64,000 nt of DNA from Mercurialis annua (lineage: Eukaryota > Streptophyta > Magnoliopsida > Malpighiales > Euphorbiaceae). The notes below the pieces were generated by a model, which saw nothing but the letters and a program-made list of their open reading frames with translations, was not told where the DNA came from and searched no databases. Made by a program: the position numbers and the translations under genes. Shown in pieces: positions 8,983 to 18,730 of this stretch (position 1 is the stretch's first letter; every line of letters starts with the position of its first letter). The DNA lies in contig NC_065571.1 of assembly GCF_937616625.2 (NCBI RefSeq), forward strand, positions 43,678,651 through 43,742,650, written 5' to 3'.

Positions 8983-11465
8983 TCACGGCCCAAAATATTG
9001 AGCCGCAACCGGCGCTAGGGAACGGGAGTGGTAGTTCCGGAACCCGTAGCAAGCCTAAAATCACAATTAATTTTTCGCAAATAATAATTGAATACATTAA
9101 AAATTAACCAACGGAAGCAACACATTTATATATATATCATATAATCAAACATATACACTAACTGTTTCAAAACCTCGCGGGCTCTAGTTACCGTACCATG
9201 TACGAACTGGCCTCGCGGTACTATATACATCAGTTAGTGTCTCGAAGCATCTCATCGGCATCTGGGGCCGTGGATCATATACTAAACACGTAGCCTATCA
9301 AAAATGCATATAAAACAATAACAGCAGTTAATATATACAATCAAAATGAACTGCTGTCTAGGCTACTATACTATCGACAAAGGACCACTACTGCAGCATT
9401 CACAGAAGTCAAAAACTAACATATACAGCTAATTTCTGGACTTCAAAATTGGCCTCTAGCTAAGTCCACAAGCTAAGCACCTGAAAGATATCGAAGGTGA
9501 GGGATCAGTATTTGGGGAAATACTGAGTGAGTTGACATTTACTAACAGTATCAATATAGAAATATAGCATCGCATCTCAAGAAAATATTAATATAAAACA
9601 TATAAATATGTATTTGATCCGTGTGAAACTAATATCCTAGCATGCGACACATTTCTCAAATAATCATTATCATTCAACCCAATCGTAAATATCAATCGCG
9701 AGTCCAACTCGCTGGTGGCCCAGTCACTAGATACGGGGACTCCAGACTACACCGTAGCCGAGTGCTCACTCGTATCAAAATCATAAACCCAATCATAAAT
9801 TTCATATTCATCATCAGCTCCCAACTGTGTCAAATCATTTCTCAATGCAAACAAACTAGACTGACTCGATACTGGTGATCACACAGCCTATTGACACCCA
9901 ATAGGTAGCTAGTTTCTTCGGATCGCATACTAGTACTCGTATATAGAAATTAAGTAAACATATAACATTCAATCAATTGTATATAATGCGATGCGTGAAA
10001 ACAGTATATATATTTTCATAAAAAAAATTAATATATATAATACATGAAAGTAAAAGTACAACTCACAGTGACTGCAATCCAAGAAATGATATGATCGATC
10101 TGATAGTACGCTCTTGCTAGTCCGCTTCTACTGATTCCCCTACTCTCTGACACGTCTGATAAATCGTTAATAGTTAGACGTGATTCTCGCATTCTTATAC
10201 GTATAATACTTTTAAGTTTTAGGATTTAGTTTCATTTTATACTTATTTAGTCGTATAAACGACTTAGCGAATACTATTTCTCATAATTGAGAATCGCTTA
10301 ACGTCCTTGACGTTTTCCATTGTTATTAATTATCTAAAACGTCGAGCTAATCTCGAGATTAATGATTCTCAAAGTCCGAAACCCTTCGATTAGAGTCAAA
10401 TTACTCAAAACGTCACACATCTAGATCAATTATAGCTTGCATACGCGTGGAGGCAAGTCAAGGTGCACGGGCGTGCCCTTCGGTGGGTACACGATCGTGC
10501 AATCAAGTACACGTTCGTGCACCATGAAAAGTGCACGTTCGTGTACTTCAGGTACACGATCGTGTACCTTGCTAGGTGCACGTTCGTGTACTTTCAGTAC
10601 ACGTTCGTGCACCCGTGGTGCACGGTCGTGCACCACGTGCACAGCCCCGGAAATCAAGTTTTCCGGGGTTTCGCCACAACCCCGACGTGCTTCACACACC
10701 CACACTCAATACCCATATCTCGGTTTCTTCAAAAACGCTATACTAACCTCGAAAACGTCAAATTCATGCTTAAATCATAATCTCATTAAAACAGCCAACT
10801 AAATTCGATTTTTGCACCAATTTTCGAGATATTTACCTTGATTTGATTCCCAAGGATGATAGAGTTTTCAATTCTGAAGAAATCGCCGCTTGAATCGCTT
10901 GAATCGGACGTCGAACGGAGAAACGGCGGCGAAACGATCGTGATCGACGATTTTAACTTCTGGAGCTTTCTTTTCTTCCTCTGGTTCATTCCTTCATTCA
11001 AATGGTAATCTCTTATATTGAATGGCTAAAAGTCCGATTTAGTCCTTTCTTTCTTTCCTTGTTACAATTTATCTTTCAAACTTTTCTTTCTTACGATTTA
11101 GTCCATAGCTAAATCGATAAATTCTTAAATTACTACTTTTACGTATTATTTATATCCGATAAATAATATGAAACTCAATATTAACACTTCCCGTCAAATC
11201 CTACAAAATTCCATTTTCGACACAAAGTGGCTAAATTACCACTTTGGTCCCTGCACTTTATTTTGGGCTTTTCTTAACATTCTTCTTTTCAATTCCAATT
11301 CCGTCTTTAGAATTGAAATATACTATTAAATTCTTCGCATATAATCCTTTCCAAAACCGACCTACCAAAACTTATTTATCGGAAAACTTTCCAATATCGC
11401 CACTTCTGCGACTCAAAACTGGACACGTGGTCCAATTAGCTAATTAATTATTTTGGGGTATTACA
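8981..11465 (-). repeat. 5' LTR
   Basis: Near-identical to 2079-4563 and the same length. Differences include small indels near the CGTGACA end and in an A run. As the 5' LTR it should carry the promoter of the element. The palindrome array is at 10463-10642. Confidence 0.95.
10463..10642. repeat. Phased palindrome array in the 5' LTR
   Basis: The array matches that of the other LTR; every repeat unit and spacer is retained. Counted from the U3 end (11465) it lies about 820-1000 bp into the LTR. Confidence 0.9.
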
Positions 11466-11894
11466 GAGGAGCAGCTCAGCTCCTCCTCCCATGGGAAGAA
11501 GGAGCTGCTCTTCCTGCCTCCCATGGAGGAAGGAGAGCTCCTCCGGGAGGAGGAGCATCAAAACGACAAAATGAAATTAAAAACATTTAGCGGGTTCTAT
11601 AAATTGGAGGAGTACGATGGTACGCCGAAAATATTTTTTTAAATAATTTAATTTATAATTAAAGTATTTAAAAATAATAAATTAGAAGATTTATTTGAAC
11701 ATTTTGAAAGTTGGAGGACTTATTTGTATTTTTTAAAATAAGAAAAAATATGATGGAATCTTTCTATTTAGTTGTTATTAACATTTTTCTAAAAAAAAAT
11801 CATTTTTATCCTTAAAAATTTTATATAGTCAACTGTACCCTTTTTGGGTAGAGATGAAAAAAAATAATTAAAAAAGGGTACAATTGACGTTTTT
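11466..11894. mobile_element. Right part of the MITE interrupted by the LTR element
   Basis: It begins with the GAGGA duplication, then a GC-rich self-complementary block up to about 11567 (words GAGGAGCAGCTCAGCTCCTC and CCATGGGAAG..CTCCCATGG). AT-rich sequence follows, then GGGTAGAGATGAAA and GGGTACAATTGA, the family words seen near the right end of the copy at 22583-23194. The last part of the terminal repeat is missing. Confidence 0.5.
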
Positions 11895-11969
11895 AGGCTT
11901 GCTACGGGTTTCGGAGCAATCACTCCCATTTCCTAGCGCCGGTCTCGGCCTTGAGATTGGGTCGTGACA
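11895..11969 (+). repeat. Fragment of a related LTR, opposite orientation
   Basis: From AGGCTTGCTACGGG to GGTCGTGACA this 75-bp stretch is the complement of the outer end of the neighbouring LTRs, with many substitutions. It is therefore the 3' end of an older, related LTR that reads on the plus strand. No primer binding site follows it. Confidence 0.75.
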
Positions 11970-12927
11970 TCCCACCCATTACTTAGACATCGTATGACTG
12001 CCATGAAATGAGTAGTAACAGTTGTATAGATTATTTAAGATCACCTAATAAAATCAATGTCACTTAGATATCCGGTTTTAGGCTTTTTTGCATGTAATCA
12101 ATCCAGACCAGTCAGACTTTACTACTTGTTGGAAACCTTTAAGATTAGATGTATGCTTAGAAGTACCTATTACCTGCTTTGCATGTCCAGTCGTGATCGA
12201 GTCATATGCGCGTCCAACGTGTTTATCGCTTTTATAGCTGTTTATTTTCAGCTTTCATATCATATGAACTGCATATATTGTTGAAATAAGATGAAAACAA
12301 ATATGTCTAGTAAATAAAGACGGTAACAGATAAGTCAAGCAAATGAGTCTCAGGGAGGTCCACGAACCCTAATTTTTGGTCCGATACACGATATTCTTAC
12401 GCATAAGTGCGTAAGGTTATCTAGTCGGTTAAAATGCATATTCTAGTTAAACTAGATGACGACTCCATTTTGCAAACATATTTTCAGATCGAGAAGTCAG
12501 CCATAAGCCTTGTGGCGAGCGGCTCCCGAACCCTGCTCCGCTCATAGACCTGCATCACGAGGGGGTCATTCATTGTAGCATTGGGGGCACCTGCTGACGC
12601 ACGTTGACGTCGGTGTATGTGTTGATGAAAAAAATTTGAAAGTAAATGTACCGCATGAAAAGATATTCAAAAAAAAGTAGCGCATAAAATATAGGGGCTT
12701 TTTTGGCCTTTTTCAGTAATTTTCTCATAAATATATTATGTTTTTTTTAAACAAAATATACCCCGTATGATATAAATGTAAAAAAAGTAAACTCCGTGAT
12801 GATGGTCTAAGAAGAGGCTTCTTCACCTACTACCCACTCCTTGGCTTCACCTACCCAACCCCCAAACTTACAAAAATGAAAAATCTCTCCATTATGTTAA
12901 TTCTATTGTTTGTGAGCCACTATTACA
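11970..12927. other. Intergenic; possible old coding fragment at 12489-12620
   Basis: Mostly unassigned. The minus strand of about 12489-12620 is GC-richer than its surroundings. It reads without a stop for over 35 codons (words APNATMNDPLVMQVYERS and EPLATRLMADF), ending in TGA. This looks like the tail of a decayed transposon or host gene; I do not recognise the family. 12640-12830 is poly-A and T-rich. The promoter of the next gene should lie at 12650-12927. Confidence 0.35.
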
Positions 12928-15900
12928 ATGAACAACGTCATCACCTGCAAAGGTAACTAACTCTTCTTGCTCATCTCAATTCTTTATTTTTGTCTTTGTG
13001 TAAGTTTGAGTAGTCAGTTTGTGGGTTTTGAAGCTGCGGTGGCATGGGGTCCCGGAGAGGCGCTGGTGATGGAGGAAGTGGAAGTGAGTCCGCCTCTTCC
13101 TTTGGAGATTCGCATCAAAGTTGTTTCCACTTCTCTCTGCCGCAGTGACATCACTGCTTGGGAGTCTCAGGTTTTTCTTTAACCCTTTTCAAATCTTGGT
13201 CTTCTGTTGATGAAGTTTAATGTTACAATACCAGCATAGTATTATTTAATTCTTGCACTTCTCCAACCAAAAAAGAAAAGAAAAGAAAAACAAGCATCTA
13301 GACTTTTAATTCTCTTCGTTCTTTCTAGTAATACTGTCATAAAAAGGAGCTCGTGTGCTTTTATAATCCGCAGTCCTCTCTTCGAGTGGATGAATATTTG
13401 TTGGCTTCTTTGTGCAGGCTCTTTTTCCTAGGATATTTGGCCATGAAGCATCAGGGTTAGTTCTCCTCTTTTCCTTTGTGATATAGTTAATTGTTGCTCC
13501 ACATTATTCATAATTAGAATGTTTTGTGCAAACCAAAGTGGCCCATTAAGTAACTGTGAACACAATGCCGAATAGTATAGATCTGAAGTTAGGTATATTT
13601 GTGTAGTTTCCATACTTTAAAGAAATCAGCAAACTACGGTGTCCAGATTTTAAATATTTGCTTTAATTATCTCGGTGGTTTTAGCTTTTTTTCTTCTACC
13701 TGCATACATATGGAGAATTTATGAATCTGGACTACCACTGGCCTGATTATATCATGTCCCCTCTAGCATTTAAATAGGCGGTATCGTTTTAATATGCCAA
13801 AATATCAGTCATTACCCACAGAGACACCAAAAATCTGATACTAACAGGGTTAAGATTGAAATATGCTTTGGTAAGTATTATTTAATAAGGATATTATGTG
13901 ATATGTAGTAAGCATGATAATCGTTTAGTATCAAACTTGCAGAATTGTTGAGAGCATTGGTGAGCGAGTGACTGAATTTGTTGAGGGGGATCATGTGCTC
14001 ACGGTCTTCACGGGAGAATGTCAGACTTGCAGACAATGTACATCAGGAAAAAGTAACATGTGCCAAGTACTGGGTCTCGAAAGGAGAGGTGTTATGCACA
14101 GTGATCAGAAAACTCGCTTCTCAATCAAAGGGAAGCACATTTATCATTATTGTGCAGTTTCAAGTTTCAGTGAATATACCATAGTGCACTCCGGTTGTGC
14201 AGTCAAAATTAGCTCAGCTGCACCTTTGGAGAAAATATGCCTCCTGAGTTGTGGAGTTGCTGCAGGTATGATAATCAGATTTTCGTTCTTTATATTTTAA
14301 AAGTTTATTTTGAATATCCACTCACACCCAGACAGATAAAAACAATGTCATGAGTTGGTCATTATTAGAGATATGCAATGGTCTGGTAACTATTGATAAT
14401 TTCAACCGTAGGACTATTAGTCCTTCATAAACAAGACCAACTTCCATAAATATGTGCAACACACTTTGTTTAGATTAACAACAACTGAGCCCAATCTTAG
14501 GTCTGTGTGGTGGTGCAGCTTGGAATGTTGCCAATGTTTCCAAATTTCAAACATAGGACTATTAGTCCTTCATAGACAGGAGCAGTCATTTCCATTAATA
14601 TGTGCAACACTTTGTTTAGACTAACAACAACTGGTCCCAATTTTAGGTCTGGGTGCAGCTTGGAATGTTGCTAATATTTCTGAAGGATCATCAGTAGTGA
14701 TATTTGGCCTTGGAACTGTAGGCCTATCTGTAAGTATCAAACAAATTTCAATTTTCCATGTCTTCCCAAAAGTAATGGTTTTGACCTCCATTTTTACTAT
14801 CTTGACTTGTTTGTGATACTATGACATTAGGTTTCACATGGAGCTAAAATCAGAGGAGCATCTCATATAATTGGCATTGACACGAACCCTGAGAAGCAGG
14901 AAAAAGGTACGATAACATTTGCTTTCAGATTTATGGATTTTTGTAGTAAGATAAAACAGGTCTCTCAGTCTCAATGGACTTTGGTATTTCTTGTGGTTAC
15001 AGCAAAAGCTTTTGGCGTAACACAGTTTATCAACCCGAAAGACTGCAATGAACCCATTCAACAGGTATCATTCAACTAAAGATTCCAATACATTTTAATT
15101 AATCTTAGATTGATATTAGGCAAATGTCAATGGTATCAGATGTGAGAAAGGGAAAGCAAACACTAAGGCTGCTAGAAGAAGCCTTAGGTTTTCTGAGATA
15201 TATAACTATTTTGGCAAATATAGACATGATTCCTCTGGCCTAAACAATTGAAAATATGTTTCCCCCTCTGGTTTAGTCTTAGATCCCGAAGCTCTCATGT
15301 CTAATAGATTTCAACCAAAACTAGCCTACTGGTAATAGTTTATTCTCTTAGTAAAAAATAAATCAGGATTTTGCTAAACCATAGAGTATGCTTAGAATTT
15401 TTTTATATTAATATTCCAATAATATGATGCTTAACGGATGGATAATAACTGTGAATATGTCCTTTCCTCTAAGAGGGTTTATATCTAGAAGACTTTTGCA
15501 TAGCCTGTATCTTAATGGAGGTATATTTTGGGTCATCTTATTGTTTTGCCTGACTTGAATTCTTTTTCTCCTGTGATATTGAATTATTCAGCTTATTAAT
15601 CGTATTACCGATGGAGGGGCAGATTACTCGTTTGAATGTACTGGTGACACTGAAATGATAACTACAGCGTTACAATGTTGCTGCAATGTAATTAATTTCT
15701 GTCCAATACTTATGATATTTTTATTTATAGTGGTGTTCGGTTTTTTGACTTGTTTTGCGCCTTGTTTTGGTGTCATTAGGGGTGGGGATTGACGGTTACT
15801 CTTGGTGTACCCAAAGTGAAACCTGAAATATCTGCTCATTATGGGTTGTTTCTTAGTGGAAGAACATTGAAGGGATCTCTATTTGGAGGATGGAAACCTA

Positions 15901-17369
15901 AATCAGATCTTCCTTCGCTAGTAGACATGTATATGAAGAAAGTAAGTACGGTTTTACAAGTAAACATGCCTTATTTGTATTTTACTTCCTTGCTTTAAAT
16001 AATTGACTGATTTTGGCATATATGACCATTTCTCCACTCATTTTCTGCCTCTTTTTTATTCTAATTTAGCTGAATTTTTTTATTATACACTTTTACACTC
16101 ATAATGTTGTAGAAAAACAAAGAAGGAAATACAATTGAAAATGCATAAAGTTCTAAATTTTCATTTTACTTTTTACTATCTAGATGGCAACTTCAGTGAA
16201 CAACTAAGTTACTAAAGCAATTTCTTTGCAAAAAAGTTGTTGAAGCAATAACTACTACCTGGAGAATAATCATAGAGTAAGAAACTAATGAACCAAAATA
16301 AAATTGAAGGAAATGACTCTTTGTTGGAATAGTACTCTAACTTTAAATTGTCTTCAACAATAGTACAATATTGAAGTTCAAATCAGAAAGTGTATAAGGA
16401 AACATACATTTAAATTAAGAATTAAATCAACCTTCATCTCTTCTATCTTAACTGCATCACATGCCCTAGATCATATAGGCTTCTCCTTGGAGTTTTCAGG
16501 TTGCAGCGAGAGCAATTTTAGCTGCCAATGTAACATTGGCTCGTTCAACTCCTAATTGTGACTTCTGGGGACTCACAAAGACTATATCTAACCTAGGTGA
16601 ATGAGTTTAAGTTCCGTGGTATCATGTCACAACACAATCTATGACATTTTCGTGTACTTTATTATTAGTAATAACATCGGTCATTCAAAATCTATGAAAT
16701 GGAGTTTTTTAATTTCCCTGGAAAGAATAATGATAAACATTTGTGCTATATCATGGATTTTATTAACTATATCTTGTCCCAAAACCATCTAATGGTATTG
16801 TATTGTATGCTAGATTTGTCTTTTTAGTTGTCAAAATTGAACTGCTTTCTTCTTTTTTCACACGCATAGTAATGATTTATTTCAAATTATGAGCATTTCT
16901 TGTTGCATCAATATTTACAATACCATTATTTGATCATATATAGCGTCTTATTAAGGATATTGTTTATCCTTTTTCCTTTTTTCCTTTTTTCCTTTTTGAA
17001 CCAATTTCGTATGCTATTTTCTGAATTAATTTGCTAGATTCATGATTGGTTACTTGTATCCTCTATTTGGCTAAGGTATTATAGACATAAGTACTTTGTT
17101 CTCAGTGCCATATCATTATTGAATGAGGATTGATAAGCTCCAAGTAGTTACAAAAAGTAGTCAAATATGCGAGCTTAACGAATTTTCTATTATTTGTGGT
17201 TTCAAATATAAGGCATTTTGACGCGCTAATTATTTTCTTTCCATGCGCACAGGAAATACAGATTGATGAATTCATCACACACAATCTGCCATTCGAAGAT
17301 ATTAACGAAGCCTTCAATCTCATGAAAGAAGGGAAATGTATACGTTCCGTGATTCACATGTCAAGATAG
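12928..17369 (+). CDS. Zinc alcohol dehydrogenase-like protein (ADH-like 6 type)
   Basis: Ten exons: 12928-12952, 13034-13170, 13418-13455, 13943-14265, 14647-14729, 14831-14906, 15003-15064, 15592-15687, 15780-15941, 17253-17369. Together they give 372 residues in one frame, a normal length for the medium-chain zinc ADH family. Catalytic zinc ligands are visible in TSLCRSD and FGHEASG. The structural zinc lobe is GECQTCRQC..SNMC. The NAD-binding glycine turn is FGLGTVGLS, followed by an acidic GID. The sequence is close to my memory of the plant ADH-like 6 group rather than classical ADH1. The family oxidises alcohols or reduces aldehydes with NAD in the cytosol; the substrate cannot be read. 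The start MNNVITCKA sits in a 25-bp first exon. Intron 4 carries a tandem duplication with a decoy acceptor at 14501. The last intron is 1.3 kb. Confidence 0.9.
14398..14685 (+). repeat. Tandem duplication of an intron end plus exon 5 start
   Basis: Two units (14398-14542 and 14543-14685) share AGGACTATTAGTCC, CTTTGTTTAGA..AACAACAACTG and TGCAGCTTGGAATGTTG. Each contains a polypyrimidine-AG acceptor and the first bases of exon 5. The second acceptor (exon from 14647) keeps the reading frame. The first (exon from 14501) would run into TAG at 14554-14556. Confidence 0.9.
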
Positions 17370-18007
17370 TTCTCTCTTGCTCTTATTTGAACTTCAACAC
17401 TTGTTTAGTGCGGGTGAAAAATGACATAGAATTATGAATTATACATTGATAGTGTGAACTAAGTTCATCACGTAAATTTTCATTCAATTACGATACATGC
17501 CACACTATCAATGAAGAATTGATAATTCTATATGATAAAGTAGGTCCAAGGATTTTTCAAAAACAAGAAAGTTGCTGGTGCACATGTATTTTATTCTTCT
17601 TTTGTTGCTTGCTATGCCAAGCATCACGAAACTTTGGAAATTTTCTTCCATTTTTATGTTTGTTTATGATTGATTAATACGTTTGTTTAATCTTATGCTT
17701 GATTAAGAAATGCTGTGGTTCCATAATTTTTTAAAAGGTTAGCATATTTTATTTTGGCTGCATGTACATATTGTATCCTCGCGTTTGGTTCGATTTTGAA
17801 TTTGGACTTAATGAACTTTTTTTCCGATAGAGGTATTTAACGTTATAAAAAAAAAATTCACATGGGACCTTTCGAACCAAAGTATGCAACATGTAATTGG
17901 CCAATGTAAACCATCAAATCTAATATGGTAGTGTACCTAATAGGATAATGCGATAGTGCACCTAATACGTTTGTGTTGAGTTGGAGAATGATCCTTTGTT
18001 TGAGGAG
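17370..18007. other. 3' flank of the ADH-like gene
   Basis: AT-rich. A short inverted repeat (TTATGAATTATACATTGATAGT at 17433 onward and a related complement near 17495-17530) could mark the transcript end. No gene is seen. Confidence 0.4.
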
Positions 18008-18013
18008 TGATAA

Positions 18014-18158
18014 TTTTTTTTTGTGGTAAGCCTATTCGATTTTCAAAACTTCGCCCTGGTGGGTGAGTTTGCCAGTGGAAATTTTCTGCATTCACAAAAA
18101 TTCGAACCCAAGACCTTATTTAAGCGATAATAAGCCGCTTACCACTTGAACCAACTCA
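18014..18158 (-). mobile_element. tRNA-derived SINE
   Basis: Read on the minus strand it starts ATGAGTTGGTTCAAGTGG (box A-like), has GGGTTCGAATTT (box B-like) about 45 bases later, and ends in an A-rich tail (plus-strand T run at 18014-18022). TGATAA repeats flank it at 18008-18013 and 18159-18164. The 145-bp length and layout fit plant SINEs. Confidence 0.75.
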
Positions 18159-18279
18159 TGATAAATTTTCTAATTGTTGTTATAACCTAATTCATAGTGT
18201 TAAAACACCTATTTATTGAGCCCTAAAATCATTTTTTTATTAATGAATTAATTCAGCTTATGTTGGAAATTAAATTAAA

Positions 18280-18651
18280 GGCTTAATCATAAAAAAAAAA
18301 CCCACCTTTTAGCCCCTTTTCAAATGCACCCTGACGTTGCAATTTTGTCAGTTGCACCCTAATTCGCACCTTTGGTTTTTAATTCCACCCTCAAGTACTA
18401 AATTGATTTCTTTTTCATTTGAAAAAAATTAAAATAAGTCATCCATTTTTAACTTTTTATGTGAAAAAGAGTTCAAACGAGTACTTTATAAGGGTTTTTA
18501 TGAAATTTTTCCGAATAAAAAAAGTCCAATTTGATTTTGAGGGTGGAATTGAAATCCAAAGGTGCGAACTAGGGTGCAACTGACAAAATTGCAACGTCAG
18601 AGTGCAACTGAAAACGGGCTAAAAGGTGAGGGTTTTTTTGGTGATTAAGTT
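18280..18651. mobile_element. Mutator-like MITE with exact 9-bp duplication
   Basis: TAAATTAAA at 18271-18279 and 18652-18660 is an exact 9-bp target duplication. The long inverted ends (about 130 bp each) share GGCTTAATCA, CACCTTTTAGCCC, TGCAACGTCAG-type words and GAGGGTGGAATT. The terminal bases GGCTTAAT match the family at 385, 1715 and 22583. It lies directly upstream of the methyltransferase gene, about 80 bp from its ATG. Confidence 0.88.
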
Positions 18652-18730
18652 TAAATTAAATAACCGGTTTGGTTTCTAAAAGACCGTCCTACACCTACTC
18701 CAGGAAACAGAGAGTGAAAATTGAATTGTA

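Larger units (their letters stand above)
2079..11465 (-). mobile_element. Non-autonomous Ty3/gypsy-type LTR retrotransposon
   Basis: Two 2485-bp LTRs (2079-4563 and 8981-11465) bracket a 4417-bp interior and are flanked by the 5-bp duplication GAGGA (2074-2078 and 11466-11470). The primer binding site lies beside the right LTR and the polypurine tract beside the left one, so the element reads on the minus strand. By eye the LTRs differ at about two dozen positions, roughly 1%, which points to a recent insertion. Only a Gag-like frame is present; I see no protease, reverse transcriptase, RNase H or integrase. The 3' end words (TTCGAGGACGAA, then AAGGGGGGAAGAATG) are typical of plant gypsy elements. 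This makes it a Gag-carrying large retrotransposon derivative that needs pol from elsewhere. Confidence 0.93.
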
